NCBI GenBank assembly: GCA_016929415.1
Contig: JAFGIW010000131.1
Span: forward strand, 1-64,000
Reading direction: 5' to 3'
From: Chitinispirillaceae bacterium
Lineage (GTDB): Bacteria; Fibrobacterota; Chitinivibrionia; Chitinivibrionales; Chitinispirillaceae
Length of the DNA: 64,000 nucleotides
Shown here: positions 32,731 to 42,306 of the stretch, piece after piece
Position numbering within the stretch: position 1 is the stretch's first letter
How the letters are laid out: each line of letters begins with the position of its first letter
Position numbers and translations under genes: made by a program
Notes under the pieces: model-generated
What the model was told of the DNA's origin: nothing
The model's input: the letters and a program-made list of their open reading frames with translations, nothing else
Database searches by the model: none

Positions 32731-35700
32731 ATGTTCGGTAACGCTCAGAAAATCAGATCATTATCAGCGACAGCGATTCTTGCGGCTCTTGCATTCACCC
32801 AGGAAGTTACCGCTCTACCCCTGCGTGGAATCGTCAGTGATTCACTTGGAAACCGGCATTCCGCAGCAACCGTCGAACTGTACGAACCGGATCAGGGAAC
32901 ACCCGTCTACTCCATCCAGGCCGATACCGCCGGATATTTCGAATTTTCCGAGGTGACCGAAATGGATTACCAGATCAAAGTAACCACGCAAACCTATCCA
33001 GCACAATGGTTTTCATATTGGGGAAACACCGTTTACCGGCAATACCTGACAAGAATCGACATTGCGGAGACGCCCGATACACTATACATTCCGGTAGTTT
33101 CCAGTCCGACAAACAACCCGCCGGATAATACGCTTATCATTTCAATTACCGATTCCTCGGGCGGGACGCTGCAGAACCAATCAGTCTACGTTGCACTCCT
33201 CCGACAAAAGGATTTCTATGAGCTGCAGGGGAAAAACAGCTCCGCCGGTACTTCGATTATCTTTGATACGCTTCAGGCGGCTTCGTATGCCATCATGGTC
33301 CGCTCATCGAATTATCCTCCGCAGTATTTTCATCCCGACCGCAATACCTCGCAACCGAAATACTGGCTTCCTGTCAGCGGCGGGCAATCGTATGCGCAAA
33401 CGGTGAAATTGGTTGATCCCGCGGTCGGCGACGGCGGATTCCGGGGTATCTGCCTTTCCGAAACCGATGCACCGCTGGCCGGGATCACCGTAGCGATCTG
33501 CCGGCCGGGTGATACGTTCCGCGTCGTCTATTCACAGACGACCGACGCCGGCGGCTTTTATTCATTCGTCAACATCATGGAAACGAATTATTATCTGAAA
33601 TTCAGCGGCAACGATTATCCGGTACAATGGTATTCGATGGAGCGCAATGCAACCACCCGTTACCCGGAAAGTTCCATCTGGTCGATGCATGCCGTGAATG
33701 ATACGATGACGATCCGCCTGTCGACCTCACCGATCGATAACCCGGCCCTTGGAACGGTAATTGTTTCGGTGAAAGACACCAATGGAATCAACCTGGCCCC
33801 TCCCGGAATCGTCGAACTTATCGACGCAAAAACCAAGCTGAGTTATTCACCCGGCTTTGATACGACTTCACGGAATTTCATCGTGCAGAATATTCCGGCC
33901 GGTGAATACTCCATAAAATTGATCTTCCCTCCATACCCGACACAATACTACTCCCCAACGAACACCACAAACACCCCTGCGTATTACTTTACCGTCTCTT
34001 CGAACGGCTCTTTTTCCTTTGATATCCAACTCTCGATGAACCCCGGCCAGACTTCGGTGAATGCATACGGGTTTCTCAAAGGAATCATCCGCGATTCGAA
34101 CGGCGTGGTGAGCAATGCAACGATCACTATATTTAATTTGAATTACTCGGTCATCCAGTCCGTGAATTCAATGGAAGACGGATCATTCGGGATGTTACGA
34201 TTGCCGGTACAGGAAATGTGTATAGGAATCAGGGCCGGCAACTATCCCCTGCAGTACTGGTCATCTCAGGGCATGACCTTCGCCCAGACGACGGCAAACA
34301 GGGTCTTCATTGTTGCGGGCGATACGATCAGTATCGAGGCTAATCTCATCGGTTTCAATGACACGACCGGCGGGGATACCTCCTATCACCCGACAGCGAC
34401 AACCACCATCACCGGCAAAGTATACGATGCGAGCAACAATGCCGGACTGCGCGGCGCGCGGATCGTCCTTTTCGATTTCACGCCGGATAATTACAACTCC
34501 CGGTATCTCTGGTCGCCATGGATCGCCTATACCGACTCCAACGGCACATTTGTATTGAACAATGTCCCATCAGGCACCTACCGCTGCATGGCCGAAGCGG
34601 ATTCCCTCAACTTCGTCGCCCAGTTTTATCCAAAGGCCAACCTGCTCCCTAATGCAACTATTTTGATTGTCGATTCCACGACCGCATCGCTCGCCCTCGA
34701 CTTCAGCCTGCGAAAGGGAGGCATGGTGGGGGGGAGTGTTGTGGACATGAACGGCGCGCCGATCAGCGGAGCGTATATCGACGTCCGTTGCAGCGACAAC
34801 AGCAGATGGTTTCAGGGAACAACCGGCAGTGACGGAAGTTACCGGGTTCCGGGAGTTCCCCGCGGCGTATGGAACGTATGGGCGAGTCATGATGCGTATC
34901 TTACCGTCGAGAGTAATGAGAAACGGGAATACACCGTCACGGAGGGGACGACCCTGCAGGTGCCAGTGTTTCAAATGGAGAAGGGAGGCCGTATAAGCGG
35001 CAGCTTCACTTCGCAGATTTCACTCACTGATATGAGCTTCGACGAAGAATTCCTCCGGGGAAATCTCTCTCTTTTCAAAGACACTACACGCGGACGGGAT
35101 GAACAGCTCTGGCCGGAATTTACAGGAGGCATCACTTTCGAAACAACCTCTTCAAACGGCTTGTCCGGCATGTTCAAATCGTCAGCGATCAGACCGGGCG
35201 CCTACCGGATGATCTTCAGCCCGCATCCGAAAAGCTGGGACAACGACACCACAGCCACTACAAACTCGGTGCTTCCCGGGCTCGGTTATTCATTCGTCGG
35301 CGGCAACACCTCCTTCGGGGCGCTTGCGACGACAACAATCACCGCCGGCGACACCGTTCTGAACCTTACGCTTGCCCTGCGAAAAGGTTTCTCGGTGTTC
35401 GGTACTTTACGGAGTGAAAACAATACCGTCCTCACCGGCAGCTACGGCGTCAACATGTTGATCAGGCAGGACAGCGCCTATATATGTATCGGGAACTCGG
35501 TCATCCTTCCCGACGGCCGGTTCGAACTGCCGGGATTAATCGACGATGAAGACTATTACCTTATGCTCTGGGCCGACGGCTATCCGGGCCAGTTCTGGTC
35601 GACGGATGGAAACACCGCTTACCCGTCGCAACCCTTCCGTTTCAGCGCAGCTACCTATACTCCGCTGCACTTGACGATCGTCCGCAATCCCGCGGGGATG

Positions 35701-38700
35701 GACCCCGACAATGTTCAGGGACCCATTTCGCTCTGGATCGAAGGGGACTCACTGGGGTGTCCGCTTCTTTCCTGGAACAGCGACCCATCGCTGCTGTTCG
35801 AGAATTTTGTCCTTTACAGCAGCGATCGACTCGGAAAGATCTCCCCGATCGCGAAGCTGCCCCGGACAACATCATCATCGATGTACAAATACCGGGACCT
35901 CCGCACCGCAATCAACTTCCGGGAGTATATCGTTGTCGGCAAAGGCGGCAACCTCCTCGTCCGGTCCAACCGTACCGGTTTCGATCCCCGCAACAGTTCC
36001 ACCGCCGCAACCACCGCGCTCTGGCTTGAGGTCTACAACGACCTCTCGGGCATTGAGCTTGAATGGGGAAGCGGTAAAAGCCTCACCTTCACCGAAAAGG
36101 ATTCGGTGAATGTCTACCGGAGTATCGGGACCGAGACGCCGAAGCTTCTCTTCCGGCGGTCGGCATGGGAAACCCGGATCAATGACTACACTTGGCGCGA
36201 TAGCGATTCGGGGACAACTTTTTCCTATTTCGTCGAGCTGCCGGGAAGGCAGCTTGCCTCGCCCAGCGTGTCCAAAACACTCGACGCGGGTTTTTTCGTC
36301 GCCCTTGCGAAAAAACTGACGGTAGGTCCATACGAGACCTACCGGCGCATTGCCGACGCCATCGCCGCGGCAAGTGATTTCGACCATATCGAAGTCAGGC
36401 CCGGGACCTACATTGAAAACATCACCTTTGCCGGAAAGAATATCTCGATCAACGGTTCCTGGGATTACGGCAAGCCGCCGGTGATCGACGGGGGCGGGGG
36501 TGTCGCGGTAACCATTCCCTACTGTAAATACGGCGGTGACTGGGACCGCCCGCGGATCAGCGGTTTTACGATCCGCAACAGCTCCATCGGCATCAAAGCG
36601 CAGTCGCCGGTTGATGTCGAAGCGTGCCTGTTCGACAATGTCTCCGCCGCTGTGACGATGTCGATCGACAGCGGCGCCATGTTGCAGCAGATGATCGCCA
36701 ATCCGTTCAGCCCGTCGGTTATCGAAGCTGATCTTCGTCACTGCACCTTCATTGCAAAAAAATCCGGGAGCCTGGTGGCAACCGTTACCGCGATCGGCAT
36801 CGCCGAACAGGCGGGATACAGCGGACCATATTCGGGATATGAACGGTTCTACATTACCCCGAGCGTTTCGTTGAGTTCCGCCGCCAGGGTGGAGCGGTCG
36901 ATTATAGCTTTCTATCAGTCAAACGGCCTGCAGACGACCCTGCCGGCAATGCTGCAGGGAAATACGTCGCGTATCTCGTTTGAACGATGCAATATCTGGA
37001 AAACGTCGATGACACCGCGCTCCGTCGGCATCGAAACGAGAGAGGGCACCACCTCCCTCAACCCGCGATTTATCGATTCCACCTGGTGGTTCATCGCCGC
37101 GGCATCGCCGCTTGCGGGAACAACCTGGGAATCCCGGATCGGCTACGATGTCTGGAACCTCTATGGCGAAGATGGGCCCTCGGATGAAAACCGTCCCACT
37201 GCGGTCCGTAACGTTACCGCGGCAGCCGTGGGGCTCAATGCCGTCCTGGTCCGGTGGAGCGCGTCGCCCGCCGGAGAGAACGTCAAACGATACCGCATCT
37301 ACCGCGCCCCCGGCGATCCGGCACTCTACTATATCAATCAGGAATCGCAGTGGGATCTGAAAATTCCGGAGGATTCGATGTTCTCGGTCATCGATTCGTT
37401 CTCAACTGAAAAAACCGTTTTTCTCGACACCACCGTCGAAGTGGGAATACCCTACCTCTATGTCGTCGCCGCGGTGAACGCCGACGGCAATGAAGGGAGG
37501 ATCGGTTTTCCCGCGCCTCCCGACATTTCAACCTATTTTGTCAACAATCCCGTCGACCGGCTCTCATTGACCGCCGGGAAGTGGTATATGATCGGCGCGC
37601 AGGGCGCATCGACGATACGCATGAATGCCGATTCGCGCCATGCCGTTTTCGGCTGGGATGATAAGCGGCCATCCGATAAGACGCTCTCGCATTATACCCG
37701 CGATATTCAACTGCAGTCGACAAGGGGATACTGGTTCAAGGCGGCAATCGATACTGTTTTGACCATCAACACCGCATCACTTGCCGCGCTTAAATCGATC
37801 GAAACGACCGTAAGCGTCAATATAGTGAGAGGGGAAACCGGCTGGAACCTGATCTCCTCCCCGTTCCCCTTCGCGATCGTCCCCGACTGGCTCGGTTCGT
37901 TTACCGCCTGGGAATGGAACACCGACTCGCTCGGGTACCGGCAGGCGCAGACGCTCCGCCCCTGGAGGGCTTACTGGGTATACACCGATCGTGATACGGC
38001 GCTGCAGCTCTGGAAAAAACAGCCGCTTTCCTACTATCAATCGAAGACGCTTGCAAAAGTTTCCGCAACACCGGTCGTCTGGCGGCTCCGGCTTACCCTT
38101 CAGGATGAAATGAGCTGGGACACCGATAATTTCATCGGAATCGTTCCCGCGGCACTTGCTAAAGTAAAACAGCTCGCTATTCCGGAACCGCCTGCCGCCT
38201 TCGGCGCCGCCCGGCTTTACATCATCGGCCAGCATTCGGACGATGCTTCGACCGCGGGTCAACCGGCGCAACTCGCTTCGCTTTACAAAGCGGTGTCCGG
38301 GCAACCGAAAAAACTTGAGTGGTTGATCGGGATAACCGCATCCGAACGGCAATCCGTTGTGACGATAAGCGACATCAACGACGTGCCCGAAGATCTTTTC
38401 GCGTTCTGGGTGGAGGAGAACCGGGTGATCAATCTGAGGGAACAAAGCGCCATTACCGTTGCGCCGCACAGTGCCGATAGATTCGGCTATATCGTCATCA
38501 CCGGCGATCCGGGAGATCTTGCGCTCTACTCCGGTCGGCTCACGCTCCGTGCGCCGTTCCCCAATCCCTTCAGGGGAACCGCCACCATAGAATATCTCCT
38601 CCCTTATGCATGGACGGGCGACGGTGCGATCCCCGGCAGCGGGAACGTACCATTCTCACTCTCACTCTACGACATTACCGGGAAGCATATCAGAAAACTG

Positions 38701-38847
38701 GTCGATGAACCTCGCGGACCGGGCATCTACCGGACCGTCTGGAACGGCGAAAGCAGTTCCGGCCGGCAGGCGGCGGCGGGGATGTATATCATGAGATTGA
38801 AATACGGGAAAAACATGAAAACAGCCCGGTTGTATCGAGTACGGTAA
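32731..38847 (+). CDS. Giant secreted multidomain repeat protein (CarboxypepD_reg-like repeats, beta-helix, Fn3, FlgD-like end)
   Basis: A 2,038-aa protein starting at ATG 32731, seven bases after GAGGAGG, with a signal peptide (TAILAALAFTQEVTA). About residues 25-1000 hold tandem carboxypeptidase-regulatory-like beta domains of roughly 100-120 aa. Many close with an aromatic motif YPxQW/Y/F: YPAQWFSYWGNT (~88), YPPQYFHPDRNT (~196), YPVQWYSMERNA (~296), YPTQYYSPTNTT (~403), YPLQYWSSQGMT (~506), FVAQFYPKAN (~628), YPGQFWSTDGNT (~951). Then a beta-helix-like part (~1205-1420; DHIEVRPGTYIENITFAGKN), an Fn3-like part (~1490-1590), and a C-terminal PFPNPFRGTATIEYLLP...LYDITGKHIRKLVD FlgD/type-IX-like domain. 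A cell-surface or secreted protein; the ligand is unknown. A -10-like TATAAT lies about 50 bases upstream. Confidence 0.8.
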   Translation: MFGNAQKIRSLSATAILAALAFTQEVTALPLRGIVSDSLGNRHSAATVELYEPDQGTPVYSIQADTAGYFEFSEVTEMDYQIKVTTQTYPAQWFSYWGNTVYRQYLTRIDIAETPDTLYIPVVSSPTNNPPDNTLIISITDSSGGTLQNQSVYVALLRQKDFYELQGKNSSAGTSIIFDTLQAASYAIMVRSSNYPPQYFHPDRNTSQPKYWLPVSGGQSYAQTVKLVDPAVGDGGFRGICLSETDAPLAGITVAICRPGDTFRVVYSQTTDAGGFYSFVNIMETNYYLKFSGNDYPVQWYSMERNATTRYPESSIWSMHAVNDTMTIRLSTSPIDNPALGTVIVSVKDTNGINLAPPGIVELIDAKTKLSYSPGFDTTSRNFIVQNIPAGEYSIKLIFPPYPTQYYSPTNTTNTPAYYFTVSSNGSFSFDIQLSMNPGQTSVNAYGFLKGIIRDSNGVVSNATITIFNLNYSVIQSVNSMEDGSFGMLRLPVQEMCIGIRAGNYPLQYWSSQGMTFAQTTANRVFIVAGDTISIEANLIGFNDTTGGDTSYHPTATTTITGKVYDASNNAGLRGARIVLFDFTPDNYNSRYLWSPWIAYTDSNGTFVLNNVPSGTYRCMAEADSLNFVAQFYPKANLLPNATILIVDSTTASLALDFSLRKGGMVGGSVVDMNGAPISGAYIDVRCSDNSRWFQGTTGSDGSYRVPGVPRGVWNVWASHDAYLTVESNEKREYTVTEGTTLQVPVFQMEKGGRISGSFTSQISLTDMSFDEEFLRGNLSLFKDTTRGRDEQLWPEFTGGITFETTSSNGLSGMFKSSAIRPGAYRMIFSPHPKSWDNDTTATTNSVLPGLGYSFVGGNTSFGALATTTITAGDTVLNLTLALRKGFSVFGTLRSENNTVLTGSYGVNMLIRQDSAYICIGNSVILPDGRFELPGLIDDEDYYLMLWADGYPGQFWSTDGNTAYPSQPFRFSAATYTPLHLTIVRNPAGMDPDNVQGPISLWIEGDSLGCPLLSWNSDPSLLFENFVLYSSDRLGKISPIAKLPRTTSSSMYKYRDLRTAINFREYIVVGKGGNLLVRSNRTGFDPRNSSTAATTALWLEVYNDLSGIELEWGSGKSLTFTEKDSVNVYRSIGTETPKLLFRRSAWETRINDYTWRDSDSGTTFSYFVELPGRQLASPSVSKTLDAGFFVALAKKLTVGPYETYRRIADAIAAASDFDHIEVRPGTYIENITFAGKNISINGSWDYGKPPVIDGGGGVAVTIPYCKYGGDWDRPRISGFTIRNSSIGIKAQSPVDVEACLFDNVSAAVTMSIDSGAMLQQMIANPFSPSVIEADLRHCTFIAKKSGSLVATVTAIGIAEQAGYSGPYSGYERFYITPSVSLSSAARVERSIIAFYQSNGLQTTLPAMLQGNTSRISFERCNIWKTSMTPRSVGIETREGTTSLNPRFIDSTWWFIAAASPLAGTTWESRIGYDVWNLYGEDGPSDENRPTAVRNVTAAAVGLNAVLVRWSASPAGENVKRYRIYRAPGDPALYYINQESQWDLKIPEDSMFSVIDSFSTEKTVFLDTTVEVGIPYLYVVAAVNADGNEGRIGFPAPPDISTYFVNNPVDRLSLTAGKWYMIGAQGASTIRMNADSRHAVFGWDDKRPSDKTLSHYTRDIQLQSTRGYWFKAAIDTVLTINTASLAALKSIETTVSVNIVRGETGWNLISSPFPFAIVPDWLGSFTAWEWNTDSLGYRQAQTLRPWRAYWVYTDRDTALQLWKKQPLSYYQSKTLAKVSATPVVWRLRLTLQDEMSWDTDNFIGIVPAALAKVKQLAIPEPPAAFGAARLYIIGQHSDDASTAGQPAQLASLYKAVSGQPKKLEWLIGITASERQSVVTISDINDVPEDLFAFWVEENRVINLREQSAITVAPHSADRFGYIVITGDPGDLALYSGRLTLRAPFPNPFRGTATIEYLLPYAWTGDGAIPGSGNVPFSLSLYDITGKHIRKLVDEPRGPGIYRTVWNGESSSGRQAAAGMYIMRLKYGKNMKTARLYRVR

Positions 38848-38868
38848 TCCTTATAAGTTGCCGGGGAT

Positions 38869-39465
38869 TCAAGTATCAAATTTTTCGCACCCCGCAGCCG
38901 CCTGTAGTAACCGCTCCACAACCGTGACGGCGCCAAGGATAAAGATCGCCCCAAGTATCCAGAGCATGATGAGAGGACCTGCAAGCAACCCGATACAGAG
39001 AAGAATAATCCTTTCCGGCCTTTGCAGAACTCCACGGCTGCAGAAAATTCCCGCAGCATCGCAACGCGCCTTCACATAACTGACCATTACCGAACCGCAG
39101 AGTGCGGCATAACAAAGCATCGGCCCGAAAAACCGGTAGTGTTCTGCTTGTAAATAATAAATTGAAAGCCCGCCAAGAAGCGCCATCTCCGTGAGCCGGT
39201 CGCAGCTCGAATCAAGAATGGCCCCGAAATCACTTTTTTTCCCGCTTTCCCGCGCCAGAAGTCCATCCAACCCATCCATGAACGCGCCGAGGATTACTGT
39301 AGCGAGCGCCCAATACCATGATTTTCTTGCAGTTAACACGCCGGCTGCGACAAAAAGCAACAATCCCAGCAAAGTAATATGGTTGGGATGCAGGCCGATT
39401 TTCAGAAAGAGACGCGCCACCGGACGGAGGGTGTTGTTGTAAAATGGTTTGAGCGATTCAAGCAT
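38869..39465 (-). CDS. CDP-alcohol phosphatidyltransferase family protein
   Basis: A 198-aa membrane enzyme with the family signature DGx2ARx8Gx3Dx3D, seen as DGLLARESGKKSDFGAILDS followed by SCD near residues 68-90. Several hydrophobic helices follow. It transfers a phosphatidyl or similar group from a CDP-alcohol to an acceptor alcohol in the inner membrane (phosphatidylglycerophosphate, inositol-phosphate or archaetidyl-type reactions); the substrate cannot be told by eye. It is convergent with the giant repeat protein, with 21 bases between them. Confidence 0.8.
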   Translation of the reverse strand: MLESLKPFYNNTLRPVARLFLKIGLHPNHITLLGLLLFVAAGVLTARKSWYWALATVILGAFMDGLDGLLARESGKKSDFGAILDSSCDRLTEMALLGGLSIYYLQAEHYRFFGPMLCYAALCGSVMVSYVKARCDAAGIFCSRGVLQRPERIILLCIGLLAGPLIMLWILGAIFILGAVTVVERLLQAAAGCEKFDT

Positions 39466-39690
39466 AAAAATGTTCAGATCCTTACATCACATTGTTATAT
39501 GTAGTAAACTGAAAAAGTACTTCTCAGGAGGAGGCGGGTTCAACTGGTCGAGGAAATTCGATTTTTCAGGCTGCCTTCAATGGAAATCGGCGAGCAGCTT
39601 ATATGGGGGAGGTTAATGTGTGAATGTAAGCCCTGTAGCCGGTATTTTCAAATGTACCGGACACTCCTGAAAAACAACTATTTTCATGCC

Positions 39691-39840
39691 ATGCCGCTCA
39701 TCGCCGAAAGCTCTTACCACGCTCCTTTTTTTCTCCGCAACCCCCACCTGCAGCAGCCTCGGCGGCCATGTAGGATTCATGGGGAGGGGCGAAAACGGTA
39801 TCTACTGGCACGAACGACGGACGATTTCGTTTATTCATGA
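39691..39840 (+). pseudogene. N-terminal remnant of a YheT-type alpha/beta hydrolase
   Basis: From ATG 39691 the frame reads MPLIAESSYHAPFFLRNPHL then QQPRRPC and stops at 39840. The phrase PPFFLRNPHLQ is the characteristic start of the YheT family, whose members are over 300 residues. After HLQ the match is lost in this frame and partly picked up in another (IYWHERRTIS), so a frameshift plus deletion is likely. The surrounding gap 39466-40037 holds nothing else I recognise. Confidence 0.4.
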
Positions 39841-40037
39841 TGTCTGCGCATAGCTTTCTTCAGGCCCTTTCGGGCAGGGGATTACCAGATGCATGCAAGA
39901 ATGCGTGAATGGCGCCGCCTCCCTTCTCAACCGGTATTCCTGATGGTATATTAGCTGATAAGCCGCCACCCGGTGAGGGGCGAACCATCGATTGACCTGA
40001 AGAGGTTAGAACTACCTCCCAATAAAGGAGCTGCTGC

Positions 40038-40817
40038 ATGACCTTTGCCGAAATGATCGCCGCCAATTGCGAAAAGCTGAAGCTGAACCGTAAGGATTTC
40101 GCAGATAAATGTGGAATTCCCGTCGAATTAATCACCTATCTTGAAGAGCCGCAGCAAAGTGAGAATCGTCTCATCAGCCAGTGCGCCTCCGCGCTCGGGA
40201 TGAAAGTCGCGGTCTTCAAGGGCGAGGAACTTCCGGAACCGACCTATGAGGAAAAACTGGCTGCAACGCTTGCAGCAGCCCGTTTCCCGAAAATACGTCG
40301 TTTCCTGCTCGATATGGCCCAATGTCTGCAGCCCGGACAAGCGAGCACCCTGTTTGCCAAAGAGAGGGTATCGCTTGTTGAACGGAATCTGATCCTCCAC
40401 CTTTCGACCAATGCGCTCTACCGTTTCTGCGAAACGAACAGCTCACATTTTAAATTCGACGAGTATCTTTTCAAGCTCCACAGCGCACTCTTCACCCGCT
40501 ACGAGCAGGAGGTCGATAAACTGCAGATACCCGCGGAGGAGAAGCAGGAACTGATCGATACCGCGCGCAACAACGTTTTCGCCTGCGACACCATGGAGAG
40601 CATCGCCATCCGTATCGTCGAACCGTTTGCCGAAGAGCTCGAGGAGAAACTGGGAAAACAGAAGACCGATTTCGGCGAGGACCTCGATCTGCCGTTGCGA
40701 TGGGATTTCGATGAGGAGCTGATGAGGATACGGATACTCGGCAGTGATTCGAAGGTAAAGTGCGAAATCAAACTGCTGACGGTCAAGGAGCGGCCGAAAG
40801 AGGCGCGGGCGGGGTGA
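40038..40817 (+). CDS. XRE-type helix-turn-helix protein of unknown role
   Basis: A 259-aa soluble protein. Residues 1-55 (TFAEMIAANCEKLKLNRKDF, ADKCGIPVELITYLEE) resemble a lambda-repressor/XRE helix-turn-helix. The remaining ~200 residues are helical and acidic, without a family I know. AAGGAG lies 10 bases before the ATG. No target operator is evident nearby. Alternative: a structural protein with an XRE-like fold. Confidence 0.6.
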   Translation: MTFAEMIAANCEKLKLNRKDFADKCGIPVELITYLEEPQQSENRLISQCASALGMKVAVFKGEELPEPTYEEKLAATLAAARFPKIRRFLLDMAQCLQPGQASTLFAKERVSLVERNLILHLSTNALYRFCETNSSHFKFDEYLFKLHSALFTRYEQEVDKLQIPAEEKQELIDTARNNVFACDTMESIAIRIVEPFAEELEEKLGKQKTDFGEDLDLPLRWDFDEELMRIRILGSDSKVKCEIKLLTVKERPKEARAG

Positions 40818-40901
40818 CGCCGGTTCTTGACACCGCCCTGAAAAAATCTAACCCCTTTTATCCTGTCTGCGATCTATTTTTTAAATTTTCCCGGGACCTT
40901 C

Positions 40902-42125
40902 ATGCTGCCAGCCGCCACCGCACCGAAACGGTATTTCCTCGCAGTCGACGGGCTTCGTATTCTGGCGTCGATCAACATCGTCCTTTTTCATCTTCAGGGG
41001 CTGGGCGGGCTCTATGACCTCAATGGGCAGCCTTCCTGGCTCTTCAGAATCATTAAAGGACCGGCATTTCACGCCAGCATATTTTTCATGCTTGGGGGAT
41101 TCATTTTTACCATTAAATTTGCCGATGTTGCGTCGACATTCGACAACCGCGCCTTCCTGATTAAAAGATTCAAAGAACTTTACCCGCTTCATGTTATTAC
41201 AACCGGCGCGATGGTATTTCTTAAGGTGGTACATCATCTTCCCGCCGGGGATCTCGATGTACCGAAACTCCTTTTCAGCATTTTCATGCATCTCTCGCTG
41301 CTCTGGTCGATTTGTCCTTTCGGAAGTTTCGCTCTGAACCGGCCCTCATGGGCGCTTAGCGCTTTTTTTCTCTGCTATCTCCTTTTCGGGCCGGCGCTCA
41401 AACTGGTTATTAAAATCAACAGGAAGCGTACCTGCATGCTTGCAGCACTCTGCTGCCTGGTTCCTCTGCTTCTCTGGGGGCTGCTTTTCGGGGCATTGGG
41501 CACGCCGGAGCCGCTCTATCCATTTTTCCACATTTTTGGCCCGGTCCGGTTTTTTGAATTTCTCCTCGGGATGGTGCTTACGCGCTTTTTTCAACTATCG
41601 AAGCCCCTCCAAAACTGTTCGTTTTCGGCCGGCCTGTTGACCGACCTGATGACAGCAACGGCTATCATGCTTATCTACCACAATCTGTTCCTTCATACAA
41701 GCAATAACCGAATCATTGTCTACCTGTCGTATCATTTCTTCATGATCCCCCTCTATTTCATTCTGCTGTACTGCCTGGCTACCGAACGGGGCAGCATCGC
41801 GCACCTGCTCTCATTTCCCATCGTCAGAAAAACCGGTCGCAGTTCTTTCTATCCCTATCTGATCCATATACCGCTCATCTCGACTATTGCCTATATCTGT
41901 GAACATGGATTCGGGTATTACAAACTTCTCCACCATCCGTTGAACATCTTTTTGTTTATGTTGCTCCTCTATGCGGGGGCGTATGTGTACGTCAATCATC
42001 TGCGAAAGCGGAAACCGAGCGGGCCGGAAGGAGCAACAGTGGATACGGGCCGACACCCGGTGATCAGCTCCGGTCAATCGAAAGCCGCTTCAAGGGGAAG
42101 CAGCATACGGAAAAACGGACGATGA
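40902..42125 (+). CDS. Acyltransferase 3 (OafA/NodX-type) membrane protein
   Basis: A 407-aa integral membrane protein with ~10 hydrophobic segments. The N-terminus YFLAVDGLRILASINIVLFH is the AT3 hallmark (LDGLRgiAa-iVv-fH, with the catalytic His of the H...FxxxG motif at ...LFH). These enzymes O-acylate surface or secreted glycans or lipids. It starts 84 bases after the XRE-type gene, with a weak ribosome site. No glycan cluster adjoins, so the acceptor is unknown. Confidence 0.8.
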   Translation: MLPAATAPKRYFLAVDGLRILASINIVLFHLQGLGGLYDLNGQPSWLFRIIKGPAFHASIFFMLGGFIFTIKFADVASTFDNRAFLIKRFKELYPLHVITTGAMVFLKVVHHLPAGDLDVPKLLFSIFMHLSLLWSICPFGSFALNRPSWALSAFFLCYLLFGPALKLVIKINRKRTCMLAALCCLVPLLLWGLLFGALGTPEPLYPFFHIFGPVRFFEFLLGMVLTRFFQLSKPLQNCSFSAGLLTDLMTATAIMLIYHNLFLHTSNNRIIVYLSYHFFMIPLYFILLYCLATERGSIAHLLSFPIVRKTGRSSFYPYLIHIPLISTIAYICEHGFGYYKLLHHPLNIFLFMLLLYAGAYVYVNHLRKRKPSGPEGATVDTGRHPVISSGQSKAASRGSSIRKNGR

Positions 42126-42155
42126 GTGCTTCTGGACAGGTGCAACAAATAAAAA

Positions 42156-42173
42156 AGCCCGCAGATGCGGACT
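42156..42173 (+). terminator. Terminator-like hairpin after the acyltransferase gene
   Basis: AGCCCGCA-GA-TGCGGACT (one C/A mismatch) preceded by AAAAA and followed by TCTGATTTTATTT. It is a moderate bidirectional candidate, 30 bases after the stop of the acyltransferase. Confidence 0.4.
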
Positions 42174-42306
42174 TCTGATTTTATTTGACTATAACTAGCG
42201 GAAAGTTACTTCACCTTTATAATTATTCTTTCTCACTCCCTCCCCACCATGAGCCGGAAAATATATTACATTCAAGACCTTTTTACAATAAAGCGAATGC
42301 TCTTCT

